32,138 nt of DNA from Candidatus Cloacimonadota bacterium (GTDB lineage Bacteria > Cloacimonadota > Cloacimonadia > Cloacimonadales > JAMOQM01), in the NCBI GenBank assembly GCA_027064005.1, contig JAMOQM010000010.1, positions 1-32,138 on the forward strand, in the 5' to 3' direction. Under the pieces are notes generated by a model that made no database searches, was not told the DNA's origin, and was given only the letters and a program-made list of their open reading frames with translations. A program made the translations under genes and the position numbers. How positions within the stretch are numbered: the stretch's first letter is position 1; each line of letters opens with the position of its first letter. This document shows positions 1 through 9,126 of the stretch, piece after piece.

Positions 1-70
1 ATTGCACAACTTAGAAAGTGCAACACATTTCATAGATTGCATAACTTGTAAAGTTGCGGAACATTTCATA
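1..70. repeat. two imperfect tandem copies of a 35-bp intergenic repeat
   Basis: Units at 1-35 and 36-70 both open with ATTGCA, contain AACTT followed shortly by AAAGT, and end with ACATTTCATA. Each has internal dyad symmetry: TTGCAC/GTGCAA in the first copy and AACTT/AAGTT in the second. The opening octamer TTGCACAA recurs at 107-114, just before the tRNA. The array may continue upstream of the window. It does not look like CRISPR, because the units are adjacent with no spacers. Function unknown; a dispersed intergenic repeat family is the simplest reading. Confidence 0.55.
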
Positions 71-115
71 TAAAATTCCTTGTCAAAAATAAGCATTTTT
101 TTTTATTTGCACAAT

Positions 116-193
116 CGGGACGTAGCGCAGTCCGGCTAGCGTACACGAATGGGGTTCGTGTGGTCGCAAGTTCAAATCTTGTCGTCCCGACCA
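116..193 (+). tRNA. tRNA-Pro (anticodon GGG), CCA encoded
   Basis: Full cloverleaf. The acceptor stem CGGGACG (116-122) pairs with CGTCCCG (183-189), with discriminator A190 and encoded CCA 191-193. The D stem is 125-128/139-142. The anticodon stem CACGA/TCGTG (144-148/156-160) encloses the loop ATGGGGT, with anticodon GGG at 151-153 and the G37 typical of proline tRNAs. The T stem is 166-170/178-182 with loop TTCAAAT. It reads CCC and CCU. A TTGTCA at 80-85 could be the -35 of its promoter, but no good -10 follows. Confidence 0.97.
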
Positions 194-368
194 TATTTAT
201 TCAAAGTATTAAAATTTCTTCAAAAAGCAGTAAATTTTGTGAAAACACAATTTCCAATAATCCAACTCTGCTATTTTTTAGAAATTTCTTCAAATTTTGT
301 TTGACATAAAAAAATCTTATCAAAATCTGGAAAAAAGTTTTTAATCTAATAAAATCTAAGGAGAAAGT

Positions 369-617
369 ATGAATCGTATATCAAAACTACTTGCAATTGG
401 AATATTTGGCTCGGCATTATTTTTAGCAGCCTGTGCGCCAAAACCACCGGAAATCACTAAAACCCAACTAAGTCAATCTGAAGAAGAAGCTGTTCAAAGT
501 GAAGCTGAAGTAAAAAAATTACAAGCTGAGAAAAAACAATTACAACAAAAATTGGCTCAAAAAAAGAGCGAATTAGAAAGTTTAAAACAGTATAAAAATC
601 AAATCGACGGCGAGTAA
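369..617 (+). CDS. small coiled-coil outer-membrane-type lipoprotein
   Basis: An 82-residue protein with a lipoprotein signal peptide: basic start, hydrophobic core, and lipobox LAAC with the lipidated cysteine at residue 22. The mature chain begins with a proline-rich linker (APKPPE). From about residue 38 it is a heptad-like, Lys/Glu/Gln-rich helix that should form a coiled coil. The layout recalls Lpp-type lipoproteins, but there is no C-terminal lysine of the kind that links Lpp to peptidoglycan. A strong AAGGAG lies 6 bases before the ATG. The gene ends 11 bp before a LysM protein, so the two are probably co-transcribed and act together at the envelope. No family name can be given. A TTGACA at 301-306 is a possible -35. 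Confidence 0.8.
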   Translation: MNRISKLLAIGIFGSALFLAACAPKPPEITKTQLSQSEEEAVQSEAEVKKLQAEKKQLQQKLAQKKSELESLKQYKNQIDGE

Positions 618-628
618 TTGGGGGAATA

Positions 629-1516
629 ATGAAAAAAATAATAATTTTAACCATAGTATCAATATTAGTTTTGCCGATTATGTTAAGTGCAAAAGTTACA
701 TATCTTTCTTATGAAGATTACAAAAAATTAAGTAAAAATGAAAGAACAAAATATTTAGCAGACCTTCAAAGTAATTTGGCTGACAATCAACAAAGAAAAG
801 CTGATGCTTTAGCTCAAAAAGAAAATCTTAATAAGGAAATTGCTAAATTAAAAACTGACATTTCCAAAGTAGAAGCTGAATATAACACCGTTTACAATGA
901 AATCTTAGTAAAATTAAATGTTACTCCGGATTCAAAAGCAAATGTTCAAGCTAAAATTAATTGGTTCAAATCAAAATTTAATTCTTTTGAAAATCTTTCT
1001 GATAACGAATTATGGAAAGCTAGAAAAGATTTTAAAGCTGTTTTGAATGAATATAATAATTACAGAAAAACAAATGAAGCTAAAATGCCTGATTTCCGAA
1101 AAGATTTTTCTGATTTAGACAATAAAATTGCTAATTTAGATACCGGTATCCAAAATGCTAGACCAAAATATTACGAAGAAGAATATACTGTTCAGGCAGG
1201 TGATTATCTTTCAAAAATTTCCGGTTATAAATTCATTTATGGAGATCCTTCAAAATGGGGAATCATTTATAGAGCAAACCGCGATCAAATTAAAGATCCT
1301 AACATTATTTCTAAAGACCAAGTTATTAAAATTCCTCGCGGATTACCAAATAGCTGGAAAGTTTATCGTGGAGAATTTTTATGGAAAATCGCATCATATC
1401 CTGAAGTTTATGGTAACGGTGCAAAATGGCCTCTTATTTTTAGAGCAAATAAAGATCAAATTAAAGATCCTAATTTAATTTTCCCTAATCAAGTTTTTGA
1501 AATTCCAAGAGATTAA
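629..1516 (+). CDS. secreted coiled-coil protein with two C-terminal LysM domains
   Basis: A 295-residue protein. Signal peptide at 1-21 (cleavage near LSA-K). An alpha-helical, probably coiled-coil region spans about 45-175. Two LysM repeats follow at about 186-237 and 243-294. Each has the family pattern: YTVQAGDYL or WKVYRGEFL, then W..IYRAN or WPLIFRAN, then KDPN..., ending in an IP-type strand. LysM domains bind N-acetylglucosamine-containing glycans, so the protein should sit in the periplasm and hold peptidoglycan. The two LysM units are close copies even at DNA level around the shared GATCAAATTAAAGATCCTAA stretch, indicating a fairly recent duplication. It follows the coiled-coil lipoprotein by 11 bp and is closed by a terminator. 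No catalytic domain is visible, so a structural role is inferred. Confidence 0.9.
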   Translation: MKKIIILTIVSILVLPIMLSAKVTYLSYEDYKKLSKNERTKYLADLQSNLADNQQRKADALAQKENLNKEIAKLKTDISKVEAEYNTVYNEILVKLNVTPDSKANVQAKINWFKSKFNSFENLSDNELWKARKDFKAVLNEYNNYRKTNEAKMPDFRKDFSDLDNKIANLDTGIQNARPKYYEEEYTVQAGDYLSKISGYKFIYGDPSKWGIIYRANRDQIKDPNIISKDQVIKIPRGLPNSWKVYRGEFLWKIASYPEVYGNGAKWPLIFRANKDQIKDPNLIFPNQVFEIPRD

Positions 1517-1527
1517 TTCTCAATTAA

Positions 1528-1558
1528 AAAGTCCCTTTTCAATAAGGGACTTTATTTT
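1528..1558 (+). terminator. rho-independent terminator after the LysM gene
   Basis: A perfect 10-bp stem, AAAGTCCCTT (1528-1537) with AAGGGACTTT (1544-1553), closes a 6-base loop and is followed by ATTTTCT. It separates the lipoprotein/LysM pair from the pgpH operon. Confidence 0.88.
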
Positions 1559-1570
1559 CTATACAATTTT

Positions 1571-3643
1571 ATGCACAAATCCCTAAAATACCTTTTAATT
1601 ATAATATCTGTCATTTTTACGATAATTACTCTTTTCTATTCCGAGAAAACTTCTTCAAAATATTCGAATCTTGTTGTTGGACAAATTTCTGATAAAACAA
1701 TTTTGGCACCATTTGATTTTGATGTTTTAAAATCTCAAGAAATGCTGAATAAAGAAACTAAAAATTTGCTACATAATGTGAAACCAATTTATAAAATTTC
1801 TGATGATATTAATTTTGAAATATACAAAAGGTTAAATTCATTAACTGAAAATTTCGCAAACAACCAATCAGCAAATTCAATCCAAAAAATAGTTAATTCC
1901 CCTTTTGATCAAAAAGATATAAATTATTTGAAAGATAAAAATAACCGCTTAGAATTATATAAAAGAATTTCAGAAAAATTGCCCCAAGTTTTACAAATAG
2001 GTATTTATTCTGATTCACTTAATGTAAAAGACATCACACTTTTTACAAAAGGTCATTTTAGGACATTCAATCTTAATCGCCTTTATTCTCTTCAAGAAGC
2101 AATAAATAAATTATCTATAGAAATCAATAAATTTGATATCCCACAAAAAATAACAAAAGATGTTTTGAGCTTTGTTTTACTTTCAAATATTGTTTACGAC
2201 CCTCAATTAACGGGAGAAATAAAACAAAAAAAATTGAATAAATTAACCCCGCTTTATACAAAAATTCTTAAAAATGAAGCGATCATTCGAAAAAATCAAA
2301 AAATTACAAAAATCGACTTACTGAAAATTGAATCATTACAAAAAGAAATTAAACGCCGAAATATAAATAATGAACAGACAAAGAAACCGGCTTATATCTT
2401 TTCATTATTTTTATTCTTCTTAATTTTGAACATCTTTATCATCATTATTTTGCATTATTTTAAAATGCTGGAAAATGATTCGCTGAATAATTATTTAGTT
2501 ATATTTTCCATTACCGGAATATTTTTAATTATCTATATCTTGCTCAGTAATAATCATATCTCACCAAAATATTTTCCCTATTCATTACCTATATTTTTAA
2601 TTTATTTCATCTATAAGAACGGTATAACCATACCATTTGGAATCTATTTTATTTTCGTTATTTCAATTTTCCCAAACTTAAATATCCCGATAATGAATGT
2701 CTCAATTTTAACATCGATTCTATCAACTCTCATAGTTTGTGAAATGCGTAAAGACGAACATACTGAGATTTTTTCACTTTTTTGGATTTTCATATTTTTA
2801 TTTTCCGTTTCAATCTTTACACTTTCTTACATTAAATACCGCTCATTTGATCTTATCTTAACTAATTATTTCTACATTATTTTGTCATCTATACTTTCTT
2901 ATTTATTAGCGGCTCTAATTTATCCGTACGTTCAAAAAAGAGTAAATATTGTAAATAAACAAATTTTAGTGGAATTAATTAATTACGATATCCCCTTATT
3001 AAAAAAATTGGCGAATGTTGCCCCCGGTACTTATCATCATTCCCTAATTGTGGGAAATCTCTCCGAATCCGCAGCTGAAGCGATCGGAGCGGATCCTTTG
3101 TTAGCCAGAGTGGGCAGTTATTATCACGATATTGGTAAAATCTCGGATCCGGAAATTTTTATCGAAAATAATGAAAATGCTGTTTTAATACACTCTAAAC
3201 TTACTCCGGAAGAAAGTGCTGAAAAAATAAAGAATCATATCAATGTTGGAGTAAATTTAGCTACAGATTATAAACTTCCGAAAATTGTAATTGATATTAT
3301 TAAACAACATCATGGAAATAGTTACGTAAAATATTTTTTAATAAAAGCTAAAGAAAGCAATAGAAAAATAAATATCAGCGATTTTAAATATGACGGACCG
3401 CTCCCGAATACTAAGGAAGCAGCCATTGTAATGATTTCAGATATTGTAGAATCAACTATTAAATCTTTGAAGAATCCAAGTAGTGAAGCAATGAAAGAAG
3501 TTATTGAAAATTCAATTCAAAATCTCGTTTTAGAGAAACAATTAATTGATTCTCAACTAACTTTTTCCGACCTTGAAAAAATAAAAATGACCTTTATTCC
3601 TATTTTAGAAGGAATATACCGTCATCGAGTTGAATATAAATGA
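1571..3643 (+). CDS. pgpH: 7TM-HD family cyclic-di-AMP phosphodiesterase (PgpH/YqfF type)
   Basis: A 690-residue membrane phosphohydrolase. Order: one N-terminal membrane segment (about 7-23), a large extracytoplasmic domain (about 30-270), a block of about seven membrane helices (about 275-460), and a cytosolic HD domain (about 480-680). The HD metal and catalytic residues are visible: the His pair at 489-490, the H519-D520 of YYHDIGK, and the His pair at 580-581 of IKQHHG. Family members such as Listeria PgpH cleave cyclic di-AMP, so this organism may use that messenger; no cyclase is in the window. It leads an operon with ybeY, as in many bacteria. The ATG has no clear Shine-Dalgarno and starts 12 bases after the preceding terminator, but the first membrane segment requires this start. 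Confidence 0.92.
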   Translation: MHKSLKYLLIIISVIFTIITLFYSEKTSSKYSNLVVGQISDKTILAPFDFDVLKSQEMLNKETKNLLHNVKPIYKISDDINFEIYKRLNSLTENFANNQSANSIQKIVNSPFDQKDINYLKDKNNRLELYKRISEKLPQVLQIGIYSDSLNVKDITLFTKGHFRTFNLNRLYSLQEAINKLSIEINKFDIPQKITKDVLSFVLLSNIVYDPQLTGEIKQKKLNKLTPLYTKILKNEAIIRKNQKITKIDLLKIESLQKEIKRRNINNEQTKKPAYIFSLFLFFLILNIFIIIILHYFKMLENDSLNNYLVIFSITGIFLIIYILLSNNHISPKYFPYSLPIFLIYFIYKNGITIPFGIYFIFVISIFPNLNIPIMNVSILTSILSTLIVCEMRKDEHTEIFSLFWIFIFLFSVSIFTLSYIKYRSFDLILTNYFYIILSSILSYLLAALIYPYVQKRVNIVNKQILVELINYDIPLLKKLANVAPGTYHHSLIVGNLSESAAEAIGADPLLARVGSYYHDIGKISDPEIFIENNENAVLIHSKLTPEESAEKIKNHINVGVNLATDYKLPKIVIDIIKQHHGNSYVKYFLIKAKESNRKINISDFKYDGPLPNTKEAAIVMISDIVESTIKSLKNPSSEAMKEVIENSIQNLVLEKQLIDSQLTFSDLEKIKMTFIPILEGIYRHRVEYK

Positions 3644-3652
3644 GGAATTAAT

Positions 3653-4072
3653 TTGAAAAATATTGTTCTAATAAATAAAACAGGGAGAGATTTCTCTTCC
3701 TATAATTTCCAGAAAGTTTTTGATGCGGTTTCTCAAGGAGAAGGCTTTCCAAATAATAAATCTTTGAACCTTACCTTATCAAACGGAGACTTTATTAAAT
3801 CACTAAATAAGAAATTTCGTAGCAAAGATTCTAAGACTGATGTGCTGTCTTTTCCTACTCAAATTGATTTTTTACCAATGTTGGGAGATATAATCATTGA
3901 CATTGAAGTAGCAGAAAATCAAAAAGGAAACAGATCTTTAGAATCTGAATTGCAATACCTATTATTACATGGAATTCTCCATCTTTTAGGTTATGATCAT
4001 ATTGCAGCAAAAGATAAACAGATTATGGAATCTAAAGAAAAAAAATATTGGAAAATTATTAAGGAGTTGTAA
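3653..4072 (+). CDS. ybeY: endoribonuclease YbeY (rRNA maturation)
   Basis: A 139-residue UPF0054-family protein. The zinc site HGxLHLxGYDH is intact with H106, H110 and H116, and the family's LN..FR..D..TDVLSFP signature is at about 51-68, followed by LGDI. YbeY is a metal-dependent single-strand RNase needed for 16S rRNA 3' processing and ribosome quality control. Translation starts at TTG, supported by GAGGAA 5 bases upstream and by the match to the family's usual N-terminus. It follows pgpH by 9 bp; this pairing is widespread. Confidence 0.96.
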   Translation: MKNIVLINKTGRDFSSYNFQKVFDAVSQGEGFPNNKSLNLTLSNGDFIKSLNKKFRSKDSKTDVLSFPTQIDFLPMLGDIIIDIEVAENQKGNRSLESELQYLLLHGILHLLGYDHIAAKDKQIMESKEKKYWKIIKEL

Positions 4073-4077
4073 AAATT

Positions 4078-5352
4078 TTGGAAGATGGTATATCGTACTT
4101 AAGTATATTTATATTTTTAGTCTTGTCAGGTTTTTTTTCAGGTTCGGAAACAGCATTTTTTTCATTAACAAAAATTAAAGTAAAAACTTTCTCTAATTCG
4201 GAAGATTCTTCATTTAGAAGAATTTACAGACTATTAAGTCATCCGCATCGATTATTAATCACTGTTTTACTTGGTAATACAATTGTTAATGTCGCCGCAT
4301 CATCAGTAGCAACAATTATCGCAATTAATTTAAGCTCTAAAATTTTCGGACAAAGCAGTCAACAATACGTAAATTATTTCGTCGGTGCAGAAATCATTTT
4401 AATGACAATTTTACTTTTGATTTTCGGAGAAGTTGCTCCAAAATTAATAGCTTATTCCAAAGCGGAAAAATTTGCCAAAACTTCCGGAATTTTTGTAGAA
4501 ATGACTTATTTCATTTTCTACCCGGTTATCAAAATTCTAGAACTAATTAACAAAATATTTTCAAGGGAAACCATTACCTTGAAAACAAATTCCAATGAGG
4601 AAATAACTTCAGACGACATTCACGATTTCATTAATTCTTCAACTTCAAACCATCCTTTAATGGAAAGTGAAAAAAAAATGATTGATGGAATTTTTAAATT
4701 TAGCTCAACAAAAGTAAAAGAAATAATGGTTCCGCGAGTAGATATGGTTTCAATTCAAATTGATGAAACTCGTGAAAAAATTATTGAAAGAATTGTTCAT
4801 TCCGGACACTCGAGAATTCCTGTTTTCAAAGAAAATATTGATAACATTGTAGGATTTATTTACGCTAAAGATTTGATTCTTAATCCAAATAATAAAGATT
4901 TTTCTAAGCTTATCAGAACACCACTGTTTGTTCCCGAAAATATGAAAATCCAAACAATGCTAAATATGTTCAAAGCAAAAAAAGTTCATATCGCAATTGT
5001 TGTTGATGAATATGGCGGAACTTCCGGATTAATTTCTCTCGAAGATATTTTAGAAGAAGTAGTCGGTGAGATTGTTGATGAATCTGACATTGAAGATGAA
5101 CAAATTGTCAAATTGTCTGAAAATGTTTTTAAACTTTCCGGTATGATTTCTATTGATGATTTAAACAGTGAATTTGACCTAAATATCGATGAAGAAGAAT
5201 ATGATAACTTGGCTGAATTTCTGTATGACCAATTCAATAAAATCCCGGAACAAAATGAAAAACTCCGCTACAATGATAAAGCTATTTTCACAATTTCCAA
5301 AAAAGACAATCAACGTATTATTTTCGTTAAAATGAGGTTATTAAATTCATGA
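4078..5352 (+). CDS. CorC/HlyC-family membrane protein (DUF21-CBS-CBS-CorC_HlyC)
   Basis: A 424-residue protein. The N-terminal DUF21 domain (about 1-190) has several membrane helices and begins with the family's SGFFSGSETAFFSL motif. A CBS pair follows (about 210-325; MVPRVDMV...HSRIPVF...GFIYAKDL and VDEYGGTSGLISLEDILEEVVGEI). The C-terminal CorC_HlyC domain has FKLSGM and the conserved EEYDNLAEF. Relatives act in divalent-cation (Mg2+/Co2+) efflux or tolerance; the old name hemolysin C is misleading. Some gliding-associated GldE proteins share this layout, so the exact role is open. The start is TTG with AAGGAG upstream, 5 bp after ybeY, and the gene overlaps the next by 4 bp (ATGA). Confidence 0.93.
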   Translation: MEDGISYLSIFIFLVLSGFFSGSETAFFSLTKIKVKTFSNSEDSSFRRIYRLLSHPHRLLITVLLGNTIVNVAASSVATIIAINLSSKIFGQSSQQYVNYFVGAEIILMTILLLIFGEVAPKLIAYSKAEKFAKTSGIFVEMTYFIFYPVIKILELINKIFSRETITLKTNSNEEITSDDIHDFINSSTSNHPLMESEKKMIDGIFKFSSTKVKEIMVPRVDMVSIQIDETREKIIERIVHSGHSRIPVFKENIDNIVGFIYAKDLILNPNNKDFSKLIRTPLFVPENMKIQTMLNMFKAKKVHIAIVVDEYGGTSGLISLEDILEEVVGEIVDESDIEDEQIVKLSENVFKLSGMISIDDLNSEFDLNIDEEEYDNLAEFLYDQFNKIPEQNEKLRYNDKAIFTISKKDNQRIIFVKMRLLNS

Positions 5353-6062
5353 AAAAAATAGTCCTATTACTCATTCTATTTTCGGCTCAAATAATTTTTG
5401 CCGAAAATATTAATCTAAACATAACTTATCTTGGAATGCCGGCGGTAAATGTAAATATGGCCATTTCCGATTCATCATTAAGTGTTTCGGCGAAATCCGT
5501 TTCAATAACAAAAATGTTGGCAAAAATGGATAACCTTTACGAAGTAAAATTCACTTCAACTCAAATCCTGCCAATTTATTATAAAAAAATAATTAAACAA
5601 AATAAGTATTCGGAAGATAGAATTACTTTTTACAATCGTAAAAAACTAATCGGCAGCAGAAAAAGTTTTTTAACTCACACCTCAATTAATTACAAAATAA
5701 ATGAGGAAAGCCGTGATTTTTTTTCATCATTACTTCTTATGAGAAAAATAAACGGTCAAAAACATAAAGAAATATATTTAGATGCCAACACGCGAATTTG
5801 GAAAGCAGATTTAACTCTCGTGAAAACCGAGAATATAGCAACTAAAATCGGCAATTTCGAATGCAATAAATATCAAATAAAATTTAAAAAAATATCTCAT
5901 GAAAAAAAAGAACGCAGCGATATGTTAACAAATAATTTAGTTAATGAAAAAGGAATCCTGTATTTTTGGATTACCAATGATGGCAGAAATATTCCGGTTT
6001 TAGCAAAGTATTCTCGAAAACCATTCCCTGTATATTGGAAAATAAAATCTTATGAAAATTAA
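5349..6062 (+). CDS. DUF3108-type periplasmic protein
   Basis: A 237-residue protein with a cleavable signal peptide (about 1-18, ending IFA-EN) and no lipobox. The rest is beta-rich and begins with the YLGMPAVNVNMAI-type segment of DUF3108 proteins, which then carry paired strands around a Tyr-Lys-rich core. The C-terminus (GILYFWITNDGRNIPVLAKY) also fits that family. DUF3108 proteins are exported, often encoded beside envelope genes, and lack an established reaction. Its ATG overlaps the stop of the CorC-like gene (ATGA), and its own 3' end overlaps the VanZ-like gene by 11 bp, so translation is probably coupled through this part of the operon. Confidence 0.7.
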   Translation: MKKIVLLLILFSAQIIFAENINLNITYLGMPAVNVNMAISDSSLSVSAKSVSITKMLAKMDNLYEVKFTSTQILPIYYKKIIKQNKYSEDRITFYNRKKLIGSRKSFLTHTSINYKINEESRDFFSSLLLMRKINGQKHKEIYLDANTRIWKADLTLVKTENIATKIGNFECNKYQIKFKKISHEKKERSDMLTNNLVNEKGILYFWITNDGRNIPVLAKYSRKPFPVYWKIKSYEN

Positions 6063-6429
6063 AAAAATATCAAATCTGTATTTTATTTTATGGTTATTAG
6101 TGATAATTTCAGTCTCATCTATTCCACATCTAAAAGCTCCTGGGCCTGACAAAATCGGAATGGATAAATTCTATCACTTTTCAGAATATTTTATTCTCGG
6201 TATCATATTTCTAAAATCGGTTTATTTTAGTGTCGATCGACGAAAAGTGCATTTACTGGTTATTTTTATGTTTATTTTTCCTATCTTAGATGAATTACAT
6301 CAGCATCTAATACCGGGGCGACAATGTTCCTTCTATGATATTATAGCCGACACTTTAGGATTATTAATTCCCTTCTTGGTTGCGAAATATATTCACTTTA
6401 AAACAATTCATCATGAGAAGCTTAATTAA
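6052..6429 (+). CDS. VanZ-like integral membrane protein
   Basis: A 125-residue protein with about four membrane helices. It carries the VanZ-family pattern: DKFYHFSEYFILG in the second helix region, then DELHQHLIPGRQCSFYDIIADTLG, with conserved Asp, Glu, His and Arg at the membrane face. VanZ gives low-level teicoplanin resistance in enterococci, but most relatives are uncharacterised and often sit in cell-envelope operons, as here. A resistance role should not be inferred. Its start overlaps the DUF3108 gene and its end overlaps the kinase-like start at 6413. Confidence 0.82.
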   Translation: MKIKKISNLYFILWLLVIISVSSIPHLKAPGPDKIGMDKFYHFSEYFILGIIFLKSVYFSVDRRKVHLLVIFMFIFPILDELHQHLIPGRQCSFYDIIADTLGLLIPFLVAKYIHFKTIHHEKLN

Positions 6430-7017
6430 AATTGATTATCAAAAAAAATCGTTACAAAAAAATGTAAAACTCGGCAAGAATATTTACGTGAAATCGCAAT
6501 CTATGAAAAAAGTTTTTCCTTTGTCCCTAGGCTTTTAGCTCATGATTATTCGACATTATCTATAGAATATATAAATGGTGAAACTATCGGAAGGTTGGCT
6601 AATCCTGACTTTTCTAAATTAGGTGAAATTTTCGCCGGATTGCATTCTCATAAAAACAAATCTTCTCTTTCTATCTGTCATAACGATACAAATCCTAAAA
6701 ACTATCTCGTTGATAAAAATGGAAAATATTTCATGATTGATTTTTCAGACTGGACATTTGATTATCCCGAAAAAGATCTTATTCATTTTTTGATGTTCCG
6801 GTGCTCAATTTATTCTCATAAAAAGTTGAAATTAGCTTCTGAATTGTTTTTAAATTCTTATCAAAAAAAACAAGATATTAACCCAATAATATGGAAGAAA
6901 TTTTATCATGAAATTGAAATAAAGTTTGATGAAAGACGAAAACGCTTTAATAAAGAGGAAATCTTAGCTTCAAATATTCTCAAATCAAATCGTAGTTTTC
7001 TTAAAAATGTTTTTTAA
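6413..7017 (+). pseudogene. APH/choline-kinase-like phosphotransferase split by a -1 frame change
   Basis: ATG 6413 opens a frame (MRSLIKIDYQKK...) that overlaps the VanZ-like gene and stops near 6536. The body of a small kinase lies in the -1 frame, open from 6436 to 7017. It has a strand with candidate ATP-anchoring lysines (IVTKK), then PRLLAHD, a hinge-like SIEYINGETIG, the catalytic loop CHNDTNPKNYL (H.D....N) and the metal-binding MIDFSDW. Moving one base back in the A8 run at 6441-6448 joins the two parts into a continuous protein of about 201 residues. The joined product fits the aminoglycoside/choline-kinase superfamily; the substrate is unknown. An intact kinase start in the second frame alone is not seen. 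This may be a pseudogene, a programmed or transcriptional slip, or a sequencing error in a homopolymer. Confidence 0.65.
6440..6449 (+). other. A8 homopolymer, possible -1 slippery site
   Basis: In the frame of ATG 6413 the codons here are CAA AAA AAA TCG, which contains the classical A-AAA-AAA heptamer. A -1 slip, or one extra A in the transcript, restores the kinase frame. A second A-run of seven lies at 6456-6462. No obvious stimulatory stem-loop was found just downstream. Confidence 0.4.
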
Positions 7018-7212
7018 AATAGGATTAACTTCTCCCGAAAAAACTCAATTATTTTTGTAAAACCAAACCTCATTTTAATAGTAATTTGAACCTAAAATCC
7101 ATTCTGAAAATAAATGGAATTCAAAGGACAAAATGGTTGACAGTTAAGGTATATTTACGAAAAAAGGAAGTATGTATAAATGACTTAATAACAAAAATTT
7201 AAAGAGGTATGA

Positions 7213-9111
<1,899 letters not shown>

Positions 9112-9126
9112 AAGAACGGAGGAAAA

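Noticed and set aside
1-70. CRISPR array
   Set aside because: Only two adjacent units with no spacers, and no cas genes.
301-330. Complete sigma-70 promoter at the TTGACA before the lipoprotein gene
   Set aside because: The -35 is perfect, but no acceptable -10 lies at 15-19 bp. The same problem occurs at 7137 and 25879, so these were not called.
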